From Clostridium swellfunianum (GTDB lineage Bacteria > Bacillota > Clostridia > Clostridiales > Clostridiaceae): 64,000 bases of DNA. The stretch covers positions 1,339,354-1,403,353 of the forward strand of contig NZ_JAMOFV010000006.1 in NCBI RefSeq assembly GCF_023656515.1, in the 5' to 3' direction. This document shows, piece after piece, positions 37,118-46,576 of this stretch (its first letter is position 1; every line of letters begins with the position of its first letter). The notes beneath the pieces are model-generated. The model did no database searches and was not told the DNA's origin. It saw nothing but the letters and a program-made list of their open reading frames with translations. The position numbers were made by a program, and so were the translations under genes.

Positions 37118-37207
37118 CCTCCTGTATTCCTTATGAGAACATAAAAATTATTAACTTTTATGCCTCCTGCATTCCTAGTGAGCACGTAATAATACTTAAT
37201 TATTACG
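37118..37207 (-). promoter_or_regulatory. Tandem 45-nt hairpin-SD leader ahead of livF
   Basis: Two consecutive 45-nt units on the minus strand each consist of a 23-nt hairpin (10-bp arms, 3-nt loop) at 37207-37185 and 37162-37140, followed by a linker ending AGGAGG. They fill the livG-livF gap and supply the livF ribosome binding site. Confidence 0.75.
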
Positions 37208-37210
37208 CCC

Positions 37211-37984
37211 TTATTCTGCTTCTCCTAAATAAGCCTTAATTACCTCTGGATTCTTTTGAATTTCCTTTGGAGTACCTGATGCAATAAGTTTTCCATAATC
37301 AAACACCATTATTCTTTCACAAATCCCCATAACCAGCGACATATCGTGTTCTATAAGAATAACAGTCAAATCAAAAGCTTTTCTAATCCAAATAATGAGC
37401 TCTGTTAGCTCCTGAGTCTCCTTTGGATTCATACCTGCAGCAGGCTCATCTAAAAGCAGAAGCTTTGGCTTTGCAGCCAGTGCTCGTGCTATTTCAAGCC
37501 TCCTTTGCTCTCCATAGGAAAGATTTTTAGCAAGTTCTCCTCTTTTATCCTTAAGATTAAACTTTTCAAGAAGCTTAAAAGCTTCCTCCTCAACCTCTGC
37601 TTCTCTCTTATAAAAGGAAGGAAGCCTGAATAATGCTGATTGAACTCCATACTTTAAATTATTTTGAAACCCCATAAGCACATTGTCTAAAACACTCATG
37701 TTCTGAAAAAGCCTTATATTTTGAAAGGTTCTTGATATACCATAGTGCGTTATCTTATAAGGCTTTAACATCTTAGAGGTTACCTTTTTATCAAATTCAT
37801 ATACTATCTCGCCTTCTGATGGAGTATATATGCCTGTTAAAAGATTAAAGAAGGTAGTCTTTCCAGCACCATTTGGGCCAATGAGGCCAATTATTTCTCC
37901 TTTTTCTATACTTAGGCTTACATCAGTAACAGCCTTAATACCTCCAAATGCCTTTGAAAGCTTATTCACCTTCAGCACTGACAT
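37211..37984 (-). CDS. livG: Branched-chain amino-acid ABC transporter ATPase LivG
   Basis: 257 residues with Walker A GPNGAGKTT, signature LSYGEQRR and Walker B LLLLDEPAAGMNPKE, plus the LivG-type helical insertion after Walker A. It overlaps livM by 23 bp and is translated from the ATG after a GGAGGGC-type SD. Confidence 0.95.
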   Translation of the reverse strand: MSVLKVNKLSKAFGGIKAVTDVSLSIEKGEIIGLIGPNGAGKTTFFNLLTGIYTPSEGEIVYEFDKKVTSKMLKPYKITHYGISRTFQNIRLFQNMSVLDNVLMGFQNNLKYGVQSALFRLPSFYKREAEVEEEAFKLLEKFNLKDKRGELAKNLSYGEQRRLEIARALAAKPKLLLLDEPAAGMNPKETQELTELIIWIRKAFDLTVILIEHDMSLVMGICERIMVFDYGKLIASGTPKEIQKNPEVIKAYLGEAE

Positions 37985-38921
37985 AAAGTTTGCCCTCCTT
38001 TCTCTTTCTGCTTGGCAATTTAAATTTATAACTTCCTAATAAACCTTGTGGTCTGTAAACCATAATTACAAAGAGAATTAAAGAATATACTACCATTCTA
38101 AGCTCAGGTATTCGTTGTAGAAATAAAGATATCAGCGTTAGTGCTACAGCCCCTACTATAGACCCGCTAATGCTTCCCATGCCTCCAAAAACTACTATTA
38201 CTAAAATATCTATAGATTTCATAAATCCAAAGGCATCTGGTTTTATAAAATAAAAATAATTTGCGTATAATGCTCCACCAATACCAGCAAACAGCGCCCC
38301 TATACTGAAAGCCAATACCTTATAATAGGTTGTATTAACCCCCATAGCTTCTGCTGCTATTTCATCTTCTCTTATGGCAATACAGGCTCTTCCATGATAG
38401 GAATTAATAAAGTTTTTTATTATTATAACTGTTGCTGCACACATAAAAAACAGCCAAGTCCAGCTCGTATACTGAGGTATGTCATTTAAGCCTGTAGCTC
38501 CTCCAATATACTCTGTATTAAGAGCTACAATTCTTATTATTTCTCCAAAACCAAGGGTTGCAATAGCAAGATAATCCCCTTTAAGCCTTAAAGTTGGAAT
38601 TCCTATAAGAACTCCAGCTACAGCCGCTGCTGCCCCTGCAAGCAATATTGCTACTATAAAAGGCGCTTCAAGCTTAGCTGTTAGAATCCCAGAGGTGTAG
38701 GCTCCAATGGCCATAAAGGCAGCATGCCCCAATGAAAACTGCCCTGTAAAGCCTGTTATTAGATTTAAGCTAATCGCCAGTATAATATTAATTCCAATCA
38801 GCACAATATTTAAAAATATATAACTATCAATAGCCCCCGTAGTTATCATAAGCTGACCTAGACCATAAACCGCGATTAGAACTAACAATGAAATTATATT
38901 CTTCTTATTAATCAGCTTCAT
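37962..38921 (-). CDS. livM: Branched-chain amino-acid ABC transporter permease LivM
   Basis: 319 residues, about nine helices, with the conserved GYLAI-type block IPTLRLKGDYLAIATLGFGEI and the coupling-loop segment REDEIAAEAMGVN. It forms the channel with LivH. The downstream end overlaps livG. RBS GGGGGAAG. Confidence 0.94.
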   Translation of the reverse strand: MKLINKKNIISLLVLIAVYGLGQLMITTGAIDSYIFLNIVLIGINIILAISLNLITGFTGQFSLGHAAFMAIGAYTSGILTAKLEAPFIVAILLAGAAAAVAGVLIGIPTLRLKGDYLAIATLGFGEIIRIVALNTEYIGGATGLNDIPQYTSWTWLFFMCAATVIIIKNFINSYHGRACIAIREDEIAAEAMGVNTTYYKVLAFSIGALFAGIGGALYANYFYFIKPDAFGFMKSIDILVIVVFGGMGSISGSIVGAVALTLISLFLQRIPELRMVVYSLILFVIMVYRPQGLLGSYKFKLPSRKRKEGKLYVSAEGE

Positions 38922-38933
38922 ATTATCTTCCCC

Positions 38934-39818
38934 CTACACCTTTTCCTTTACTACTTTTCCAAGGATACCATTTGGTTTTAATAGTAAAACCAGTATTAAG
39001 ATTGCAAAAGCAACAGCATCCTTATAAAGCGATCCTCCATAAGCACTTACCATGGTTTCTGTTATTCCAAGGAAAAAGCCTCCAAATACTGCACCTGGTA
39101 TTATTCCTATGCCCCCTATAACCGCTGCAATAAAAGCTTTTAAACCCGGTATAACACCCATGAGTGGATTTATAGAGTTATAGTAAATTCCCACAAGAAC
39201 TCCTGCTGCTCCAGCTAATGCTGAACCTATAGCGAAGGTATAGGATATAGTCTTGTCTACATTAATGCCCATGAGCTGAGCAGCTTCTCTGTCTAAAGCT
39301 ACTGCCCTCATAGCCTTGCCAGTTTTAGTTCTATGGATGATATATTGAAGTATAATCATAAGCATTATTGTAATTAGCACTATATATAGATTTTTAGCGT
39401 CCATAACTACGCTTCCACCAAAAAATGTTATCTTTTTATTAGATAAAACCTGCGGAAATGATCTAGTTTCAGCTTTAACAAAATACATCATTGTATATTC
39501 TAGAAACAAAGAAACACTTATAGCTGTTATGAGCGCAGCAATTCTTGTAGATTTTCTTATAGGCTTATAGGCTACCTTCTCAATTACCATTCCTAAAATA
39601 CTAGAAACAAGCATTGATATCAATAAGGCCGGTAAGAAGTCCAAGTGGAAAAAGGTAGTTACTGCAAAACCAACATAAGCTCCCACCATGTATATATCGC
39701 CATGAGCAAAATTTATTAAATTGATTATTCCATATACCATGGTATATCCGAGAGCAATAAGTGCATATATACTGCCTAGAGACAGACCATTAATAAGCTG
39801 CTGAAATAGTTCTTTCAA
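38934..39818 (-). CDS. livH: Branched-chain amino-acid ABC transporter permease LivH
   Basis: 294 residues, eight or nine helices, with LIALGYTMVYGIINLINFAHGD and the coupling loop ALDREAAQLMGIN. Starts at TTG after GGAAGTG. It sits between livJ and livM, 12 bp from livM. Confidence 0.94.
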   Translation of the reverse strand: MKELFQQLINGLSLGSIYALIALGYTMVYGIINLINFAHGDIYMVGAYVGFAVTTFFHLDFLPALLISMLVSSILGMVIEKVAYKPIRKSTRIAALITAISVSLFLEYTMMYFVKAETRSFPQVLSNKKITFFGGSVVMDAKNLYIVLITIMLMIILQYIIHRTKTGKAMRAVALDREAAQLMGINVDKTISYTFAIGSALAGAAGVLVGIYYNSINPLMGVIPGLKAFIAAVIGGIGIIPGAVFGGFFLGITETMVSAYGGSLYKDAVAFAILILVLLLKPNGILGKVVKEKV

Positions 39819-39874
39819 TACTCGACACTTCCTTTCCTATGCCCTTATGATAATTAAAATTTACTGACTAATGA

Positions 39875-41038
39875 TTATGGATTTAATTTCTTTAAGAAAG
39901 TTGGCTCTCCATTTTTCATTTCTATTACTGTTACTGATTTAACTGTATTGTGATTTTTATCAATAGTTACCTTACCAGTAACTCCTTTAAAATCCTTAGT
40001 TGCTTCTAAAGCTTCCTTAAGCTTTACTGAATTAACTTCTCCTGCTCTCTTTAATGCATCTGCAATTAAATAAGCCATATCATAACCTAGAGCATTGAAT
40101 GCATCTGGTTCTTTTCCATACTTTTTCTTATAAGCGTCATTGAATTTTACTACTTCAGCTGAAGTATCTTTTGATGAATAGGCAGTTGTATAATAAACCT
40201 TGTTTAAAGCATCCTTGCCTGCAAGCTCAGTTAGCTTTGGTGACTCATACCCGTCCCCGCCAAGTATAGGAACATTTAGTCCAAGATCTCTTGCCTGTCT
40301 CACAATTAGTCCAACTTCTTCATAATAACCAGGAAGAAATAGCACTTCTGGATTTAAAGATTTAATCTTTGTAAGTACTGCTTTAAAATCTGTTTCCTTT
40401 GCCTGATAAGCTTCTTTGCCTACTACTTGCCCACCTTGCTTAGTGTAGGTTTCTTCGAAGTTCTTTGCTAGCCCTTTACTGTAATCGCTAGTTGTATCCA
40501 CGAGTACAGCTGCTTTCATAGCCTTTAAATCATTTACTGCAAAGTTAGACATCATAACGCCTTGAAAAGAATCACTAAAACAAGTCTTGAATATAAATTC
40601 CCTAACCTTTCCATTGCTGTCTACCGTTACATCATCTGAGGTTGCAGAAGCAGAAACTAGCGGAACCTTGTTCTGTATTGCTGCCGGAGATGCTGCCTTA
40701 GTATTTCCTGAAGTTGCTGCCCCTAAAATAGCAACTACCTTATCCCTAGTAGCAAGCCTTGTAGATACATTAGCTGCTTCAGTATTTTCAGATTTATTAT
40801 CCACCTTAACAGCCTCGATTTGTTTTTCTAAAACTCCACCGTTGCTATTTATTTCTGTGATAGCAAGCTCGATACCGCTGACAAGACTTTGTCCATAAGT
40901 TGCAACATTTCCTGAAAGTTCATAATTTAGGCCGACCTTAATTTGACCTGCATTATTTTTGACAGTTGCAGCAGAACATCCTGCAAAAATACTCATAACA
41001 ACGCATGCTGATACTAATACTGATAACTTTTTATTCAT
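39875..41038 (-). CDS. livJ: Branched-chain amino-acid binding lipoprotein LivJ
   Basis: About 387 residues. The true start is the ATG after GAGGGGG, 30 codons inside the longest frame. The signal ends in IFAGC (Cys21 lipidated), and two periplasmic-binding-fold lobes follow (GLNYELSGNVATYGQS; AAVLVDTTSDYSKGLAKNFE). It captures Leu/Ile/Val outside the membrane and hands it to LivHM. First gene of the operon and directly downstream of the Ile T-box. Confidence 0.95.
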   Translation of the reverse strand: MNKKLSVLVSACVVMSIFAGCSAATVKNNAGQIKVGLNYELSGNVATYGQSLVSGIELAITEINSNGGVLEKQIEAVKVDNKSENTEAANVSTRLATRDKVVAILGAATSGNTKAASPAAIQNKVPLVSASATSDDVTVDSNGKVREFIFKTCFSDSFQGVMMSNFAVNDLKAMKAAVLVDTTSDYSKGLAKNFEETYTKQGGQVVGKEAYQAKETDFKAVLTKIKSLNPEVLFLPGYYEEVGLIVRQARDLGLNVPILGGDGYESPKLTELAGKDALNKVYYTTAYSSKDTSAEVVKFNDAYKKKYGKEPDAFNALGYDMAYLIADALKRAGEVNSVKLKEALEATKDFKGVTGKVTIDKNHNTVKSVTVIEMKNGEPTFLKKLNP

Positions 41039-41166
41039 TTTTAATTTCCCCCTCTTATTCGCGACTGACTTTAATAAATGGCTCTTGAGTATAATGCCAT
41101 CTTCATCCTGACCTGCAGTGAGTCCCAACTAAACCGCCCCCTTTTCTAAAAAATAATATAAAAAAA

Positions 41167-41424
41167 CCTCTATATGTATGCTAAATACATATAGAGGCGT
41201 TATATCGCGATACCACTCTACTTCATGATTACCTCACAATAATCATCTTTACGGGTTCTAACAAACCCTGGCCTTTTAACGGGGCCCAACGGTGCAGCCT
41301 ACTAGTATTCAGCTGCAAAACTCAGAAGTGATTGCTCACTATCAAATCAATACCGGCTCTCAGCTAATCCCAGTTCTCTGTAATTGATTTTATGATAGCT
41401 TGCTCTTCATCATAGTTTTAATAT
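41167..41424 (-). promoter_or_regulatory. T-box riboswitch, isoleucine specifier (livJ)
   Basis: On the minus strand the T-box core AGAGTGGTATCGCG is followed by a perfect 13-bp terminator stem (CCTCTATATGTAT / ATACATATAGAGG, 41167-41197) and a T-run. The UGGU bulge can pair with a tRNA ACCA end. In Stem I the specifier context GCA-ATC-ACTTCTGAG reads ATC (41332-41330), an Ile codon. Uncharged tRNA-Ile would favour read-through into livJHMGF. Confidence 0.93.
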
Positions 41425-41561
41425 AGAGGTTTTTGATGCTAAAATCCCATAATTTGTTTGGCTCTTGTTTAATAATATATCACGATAAAGTATAGCTGTC
41501 AACACTTTTTGCAAGTAATTTTAATTTAAATTGCAATTAATTCTTTATTATTAAAATTGAA

Positions 41562-41606
41562 AGCTAATCTATAGTTTTTAGTTGTAGGACAAACTATAGA
41601 TTAGCT
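41562..41606. terminator. Terminator of grcA
   Basis: AGCTAATCTATAGTTT / AAACTATAGATTAGCT, a perfect 16-bp stem with a 13-nt loop after the grcA stop. Confidence 0.85.
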
Positions 41607-41623
41607 CTTATCATTATACTTAA

Positions 41624-42034
41624 TTACATGCTTTCATGGAAAGTTCTATTTATAACTTCAAGCTTTTGTTCCTTTGTTAATCTGTTGAAGTTAACAGCAT
41701 AACCACTAACTCTTATAGTTAGAGTCGGGTACTTCTCTGGATGTTCAACTGCATCCATTAGAGTTTCTCTTTTTAAAACATTAACATTTAAATGATGACC
41801 GCCTTGTGCAAAGTACCCGTCTAAAATAGAAGTCAAATTATCTACTCTTTCCTCACTTGCAACAGAAGCTCTTTCTAGTTCCTTTGCTTTTTCTTTATGT
41901 ACTGCTGTTATTTCTAAGTGTATTCCTTCTTCATCCTCTACCAATTGAAATTTAGGCTCATAACCTTTATCATACATGTCCTTAACTATTTCCAAGTGTG
42001 AATTAACTGCTTCAATTAACATTTTGCTATCCAT
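41624..42034 (-). CDS. grcA: Autonomous glycyl radical cofactor GrcA-like
   Basis: 136 residues. The C-terminal half is the pyruvate formate-lyase glycyl-radical domain: [33 protein letters not shown] with the radical glycine at Gly111. GrcA can replace the damaged PFL tail after oxygen cleavage. The N-terminal about 65 residues are unlike PFL and form a separate module. Strong RBS GGGGGGAG. No PFL gene is adjacent. Confidence 0.88.
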   Translation of the reverse strand: MDSKMLIEAVNSHLEIVKDMYDKGYEPKFQLVEDEEGIHLEITAVHKEKAKELERASVASEERVDNLTSILDGYFAQGGHHLNVNVLKRETLMDAVEHPEKYPTLTIRVSGYAVNFNRLTKEQKLEVINRTFHESM

Positions 42035-42145
42035 TTTCTACTCCCCCGATACAAAGTTATTTCTACACCAGAATATACTAATAATTTTTATTTGTCAATA
42101 ATTATTACCTATTGTTTGCTGTCTGATCTTGTATTAAGTGATTTA

Positions 42146-42718
42146 TTATCTTTTCTTTAGCAATTTAAGCTGCTCTTCGTAAATTTTGCTGGAATATATT
42201 ATAATCCTGCTAACTTCTATTCCTGCAATTATAGAGTAAGTTATGTCTCTCATTATACTAACTGGTTCATCGTTATAGCTTTTTCTTAGTTTCATTATCA
42301 GAATTTCAATATTTTCTTCTTTCTTGCACTTGTATCTTATATTCAAAGTTCTATTTCCAGTAAGCTTTATGAGCTTCGTATGCAATTCAAGTTCATAGAG
42401 CCCATGCTCAAGTTTATTCTTCTTCCAATAACTCGCACTATGCTGCAAACAAAAGTAATCACAAATAAAATGACAAATCACTCCTAACCCCTCTGAGAAA
42501 TCTTTTAGTGATAGCTTTGCTTTCATAAGCTTATAAGAATATGAAATTATATTATTTATACTCTCTTCGTAGGTATGCTGTAACTTGATATATCTTTTAT
42601 CTATATCAGGTCTAATGTTCCCATATGCAAAGGAGGAATAATCCAATTTAAAATTGGTAGTTTTAAAAATATATTCATTTATAATTTTTGATATAATCAA
42701 ATGAGTTCCAGGAATCAT
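42146..42718 (-). CDS. Zinc-dependent phospholipase C-like protein
   Basis: 190 residues with the zinc-dependent phospholipase C family pattern (MIPGTHLIISKIINE, YGNIRPDID, GLGVICHFICDYFCLQHS). Several His/Asp residues fit the metal ligands. There is no signal peptide, so unlike secreted alpha-toxin relatives it looks cytosolic; its substrate is open. The RBS is weak. Confidence 0.8.
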   Translation of the reverse strand: MIPGTHLIISKIINEYIFKTTNFKLDYSSFAYGNIRPDIDKRYIKLQHTYEESINNIISYSYKLMKAKLSLKDFSEGLGVICHFICDYFCLQHSASYWKKNKLEHGLYELELHTKLIKLTGNRTLNIRYKCKKEENIEILIMKLRKSYNDEPVSIMRDITYSIIAGIEVSRIIIYSSKIYEEQLKLLKKR

Positions 42719-42952
42719 AATACTATCTCTGCCTTATAAAACTTCTATTAATTCAAAAGTATGCTGGAAATATTAGATAAATGCTGCATTAAATATCATA
42801 TTGAAATTTAATCATTAGTTATTTACAATATCCTTAAAAAATAAATTTTAAATTTTGTAACAACATTGTCATCAAATTGCCACAATTGAGTTTTATTATA
42901 TACTCATCAGCTAATAATAATTATGTTAATATAGATTTTGGAGGGATTGATT

Positions 42953-44272
42953 ATGGAGACTAACAATAATCATGAGTTTAATTATAACAACGAACAAGAC
43001 ATTAATTACAGTGAGGAAAAAACTGAGACTACTAGTCATTTTATTAATTATGATGATTCTAAATCAGAATCTGCCAGTTCCTATGCATCCTATAGTGAGC
43101 CTAAGGTTGAAATACCTAATATGTTAGTTCCAAAGAAAAATCGTGGAGGGTTAAAGAAAACCTTGGCCTATGTCGCTTTTGGATTAACTTGCGCAATAAT
43201 AGGTGGAGCTGCCTCTGGAGCTGCTTTGCTTTACGGGCTTCCTAAAACAAAGCTTTTTGAAAACAGTGCCCTTTATCAGTCTCTTAATAAAGGAGGATCC
43301 ACAACCCCTGCAGCTGCTCTTTATGACGGCCATCCAACGCAATTAGCTTCAAAGGGAGAAGCTTTGACAGTATCAGAAGTTGCTAAAAAGGTTGGTCCTG
43401 CCGTCGTTGCTGTTACAACGCAAGTTCAAGGAAATGTAGATTTATTTGGAAAGAGTGGTGTTCAGCAAGGCGTTGGTACTGGTATGATAATTAATCAAGA
43501 GGGTTATATCCTTACTAATTATCACGTAGTTGAAGGCGCTCAACAAGTAAAGGTAATATTAAGCAACGATAAAACTGTAACTGCCAAAGTTGTAAACTAT
43601 GATGCCAACTATGACGTTGCAGTAATAAAGATAACCGAAAAAGTTGATATACCCGCAATAGTTGAGCTTGGTGATTCAGATAATCTTCAAATTGGTGAAT
43701 CAGTTGTAGCTATAGGTAATCCTCTTGGAACAGATTTCTTTGGTTCTGTAACAACTGGTGTAGTGAGCGCCTTAAACAGAAAGATTGATGGAGATACAAA
43801 CAAAGCTTCATATATTCAAACTGATGCCGCTATTAACTCCGGTAACAGCGGTGGGCCGCTAATAAATTCCCAAGGCCAAGTAATAGGTATAAACACTGCT
43901 AAAATAAAACAAAGCGGTGTTGAAGGACTCGGGTTTGCAATTCCAATCAACGCTATAAGAAATAAGATTCAAGACTTGTCAAAACCAATATTGATGGTAG
44001 GAATTCAGGGAAGAGAAATAGATAAGACTTTATCCACACAGTACAATCTTCCAATAGGTCTTTATATTCAAGATGTTACTGAATTCAGCCCAGCTGAAAA
44101 GTCAGGTTTAAGACGAGGAGATGTTATAACTAGCTTTGATGGCAAAAAGGTAACTACCTTTGCAGAAGTTAATGAAATAAAAAATAAGCACAAAGCTGGA
44201 GATGAAGTTTCATTAACTGTAGAAAGAAGTGGAAAACAAGTAAACTTAACCTTAAAATTTGAAGAGCAATAG
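42953..44272 (+). CDS. HtrA/DegP-family serine protease with PDZ
   Basis: About 439 residues. An acidic N-terminal tail (about 1-65), one membrane helix, a trypsin-like domain and one PDZ domain follow in order. The triad is visible: His in NYHVVEG, Asp in NYDVAVIK, Ser in NSGNSGGPL. It is a membrane-anchored surface quality-control protease. The start is the ATG 7 nt after GGAGGG. Confidence 0.94.
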   Translation: METNNNHEFNYNNEQDINYSEEKTETTSHFINYDDSKSESASSYASYSEPKVEIPNMLVPKKNRGGLKKTLAYVAFGLTCAIIGGAASGAALLYGLPKTKLFENSALYQSLNKGGSTTPAAALYDGHPTQLASKGEALTVSEVAKKVGPAVVAVTTQVQGNVDLFGKSGVQQGVGTGMIINQEGYILTNYHVVEGAQQVKVILSNDKTVTAKVVNYDANYDVAVIKITEKVDIPAIVELGDSDNLQIGESVVAIGNPLGTDFFGSVTTGVVSALNRKIDGDTNKASYIQTDAAINSGNSGGPLINSQGQVIGINTAKIKQSGVEGLGFAIPINAIRNKIQDLSKPILMVGIQGREIDKTLSTQYNLPIGLYIQDVTEFSPAEKSGLRRGDVITSFDGKKVTTFAEVNEIKNKHKAGDEVSLTVERSGKQVNLTLKFEEQ

Positions 44273-44275
44273 TAG

Positions 44276-44302
44276 ATAGCAGAGGACCAGTTCCTCTGCT
44301 AT
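44276..44302 (+). terminator. Terminator of htrA-like gene
   Basis: ATAGCAGAGGA / TCCTCTGCTAT stem with T-run. Confidence 0.9.
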
Positions 44303-44395
44303 TTTTGTTATAGCTTACCTTCTAAAACTAATATATATTTTATTTTTGGGTATAACTATTTTATACGATAAAAATATATGAAAGAAGGTATATTG

Positions 44396-45103
44396 ATGGA
44401 AAAGCTAAAAAACAAAAAACTGATATTCTTGATTTTTGGAGCCTTAATACTTGTTCTATTACCTTTTGGGTTTACAAAAGCTGAATCATCAGCCGAAACA
44501 GGCGAAGTATTTAAACTGCCTGAGCTTTCTTATAGCTATGATGCACTAGAACCATATATAGATGCACAAACTATGACTATACATCATCAAAAACATCATG
44601 CGGCTTATGTAGATAACTTGAACAAGGCACTAAGCAAATACCCACAGTTTACTGGCAAATCTCTTGAATATTTACTATCCAATTTAGATAGTCTTCCTTC
44701 AGATATAAAGGAGGCTGTCCGAAACAATGGCGGTGGTCATTACAACCATAGCTTATTCTGGTCAATAATGGGCAAAGACAAAGGCGGAGAACCTAATGGT
44801 AAACTTAAAGCTGATATAATAAAAAACTTCGGCTCCTTTGAAAACTTTAAGAAGGACTTTAAAGCTGCTGCACTTGGTCAATTCGGCAGTGGCTGGGCAT
44901 GGCTTATAAAAGATAAAGATAAGCTTAAAATAATATCAACACCAAATCAAGATAGCCCAATGATGATTGGTATAACACCTATTATGGGCCTCGATGTTTG
45001 GGAGCATGCATACTACCTAAAGTACCAAAACAAACGCGGAGATTATATTGACAACTGGTGGAATGTTATAAATTGGGATGAAATTGAAAAAAGATACAAA
45101 TAA
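44396..45103 (+). CDS. Exported Fe/Mn superoxide dismutase
   Basis: About 235 residues. An N-terminal signal segment ([18 protein letters not shown]) precedes a complete Fe/Mn SOD. Metal ligands lie in [18 protein letters not shown] and [11 protein letters not shown]. The enzyme would dismutate superoxide outside the membrane. The ATG seven codons into the longest frame, behind AAGGT, is chosen. Confidence 0.92.
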   Translation: MEKLKNKKLIFLIFGALILVLLPFGFTKAESSAETGEVFKLPELSYSYDALEPYIDAQTMTIHHQKHHAAYVDNLNKALSKYPQFTGKSLEYLLSNLDSLPSDIKEAVRNNGGGHYNHSLFWSIMGKDKGGEPNGKLKADIIKNFGSFENFKKDFKAAALGQFGSGWAWLIKDKDKLKIISTPNQDSPMMIGITPIMGLDVWEHAYYLKYQNKRGDYIDNWWNVINWDEIEKRYK

Positions 45104-45107
45104 ATTT

Positions 45108-45134
45108 AAGCTGCAGATCTTACTTCTGCAGCTT
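45108..45134. terminator. Bidirectional terminator, SOD / MocR gene
   Basis: AAGCTGCAGA / TCTGCAGCTT stem between convergent genes; overlaps the end of the MocR gene. Confidence 0.82.
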
Positions 45135-46565
45135 TTCTATACATTCTCCTATGATTCTAAAGCCCTTTTCAATATCCTTTAGTCCTACTCTTGAAAATCC
45201 GAGTCTAAGAGTATTCTTAGACGATTTATCAATATAAAAAACATCTCCAGGCATAAAATCAACTCCTCTTTTTATAGATTCGTCTAAAAGCATTCTAGCA
45301 TCTATTCTCTCAAGCTCTAAAAATATATGAAGCCCACCTTCGCCATAAATCTTGCACCCAGGAATATACTTTTGAGCACAATTTACAGCAAACATATACT
45401 TGTCTTTATAATATTTTCGTACCTTTTTCAGATAGATTTCAAAATTTCCGCTTCTTAAATATTCATATAAGAATGCCTGATCTAATACGGAATTATGGAT
45501 GTTTCTGCTTCTCTTTATACTTTCTAGCACATCTATTAATTTTTTGTCTGCTGCAATCCATCCAATTCTAATTCCAGGAAAAAGTATCTTAGAAAAACTT
45601 CCTATGTACACAACACTATTATCTTCGCCAGCTAAGGCTGCTATTGAAGACACATGAGAGGAGGAATAAAGCAGTTCCTCATTAAATCCATCTTCAATAA
45701 TTGGAACCTTAGAGGTTCTGCAGAGCTCATAAACTTCCTTCCTTTTATTCGCTGACATTACAGTTCCAGTAGGATTGTGGTAGGAAGGCGTTAAGTATAT
45801 AAGCTTAATAGTATTGTCAGTTAGTTCGTGTTTTAACTGTTCCGTATCCATAACACCATTTTTAAAATTTACCCCTATAAGCTCCAAACTATGAAGCATC
45901 ATAAGCTTTATTGCTGTATTATGAGTAGGATTTTCACAAATAACTCTGTCGCCTGCTGATGTTAAAGCTGATAAAACAATATCAAAACCTTCTGTAAAGC
46001 CATTAGTGATAAGTATGTCCTTGTCACTAAGATTAACTCCCTTATTTTGCATATAACTTTTTAAATAATCTATAAGAGGCTTATAACCTTTTGCATATCC
46101 ATAGTTAAATAGTTTTTCTCCATCTACAGAAATACTGTTAAGAAAATCTCGTCTAATCTGTTCTAAATTAAATAATTTTTCATCTGGAGCTATGCTTTTG
46201 AAAGATATCATACCCTTTTGAGTAGGCATTTCACTTTTAATTATATCTAGCTTCACAGCCATCTTGCCAAAAGAACTAACTTTATCCTCCCAGCCTATTC
46301 TCCATCTCAAGTCATGCTTCTTAAATCTATGAGAAACAAAAGCACCCTTGTTTTTAGTTATTTGTATATATTCTTCATCCTCCAGAAGTTCATAGGCATG
46401 AACACAGGAATTCCTACTTACCCCAAGTATATTAGAAAGCTCCCTTGTAGAAGGCAGCTTGCTCCCCTCTACAAGCATTCCTTCCTCAATCATTCTCTTT
46501 AACTCATTACTTATTTGTTTATATATGGGCTCATTATCATTTAATTTAAATTCAGATAGAAGCAT
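45120..46565 (-). CDS. MocR-type regulator (GntR-aminotransferase fusion)
   Basis: 481 residues: an N-terminal GntR winged helix (SKLPSTRELSNILGVSRNS) fused to a fold-I aminotransferase domain (TNGFTEGFDIVLSAL; SFSKILFPGIRIGW with the PLP lysine). MocR proteins are PLP-dependent transcription factors. Its gene follows ddl by 11 bp on the same strand. MocR regulators of ddl (DdlR) are known, so control of D-Ala-D-Ala supply is a reasonable inference. Confidence 0.93.
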   Translation of the reverse strand: MLLSEFKLNDNEPIYKQISNELKRMIEEGMLVEGSKLPSTRELSNILGVSRNSCVHAYELLEDEEYIQITKNKGAFVSHRFKKHDLRWRIGWEDKVSSFGKMAVKLDIIKSEMPTQKGMISFKSIAPDEKLFNLEQIRRDFLNSISVDGEKLFNYGYAKGYKPLIDYLKSYMQNKGVNLSDKDILITNGFTEGFDIVLSALTSAGDRVICENPTHNTAIKLMMLHSLELIGVNFKNGVMDTEQLKHELTDNTIKLIYLTPSYHNPTGTVMSANKRKEVYELCRTSKVPIIEDGFNEELLYSSSHVSSIAALAGEDNSVVYIGSFSKILFPGIRIGWIAADKKLIDVLESIKRSRNIHNSVLDQAFLYEYLRSGNFEIYLKKVRKYYKDKYMFAVNCAQKYIPGCKIYGEGGLHIFLELERIDARMLLDESIKRGVDFMPGDVFYIDKSSKNTLRLGFSRVGLKDIEKGFRIIGECIEKLQK

Positions 46566-46576
46566 TTTTAACCTCG

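Noticed and set aside
36406-37185. LivF start 25 codons upstream
   Set aside because: The extension is the hairpin-SD leader and the family start MLELRG has a well-placed AGGAGG.
39875-41128. LivJ with a 30-residue N-terminal extension
   Set aside because: The lipoprotein signal MNKKLSVLVSACVV starts at 41038 behind GAGGGGG; the extension is charged leader sequence.
41624-42034. GrcA gene as a fragment of pyruvate formate-lyase
   Set aside because: It has its own RBS and a distinct N-terminal module, and no PFL sequence lies upstream.
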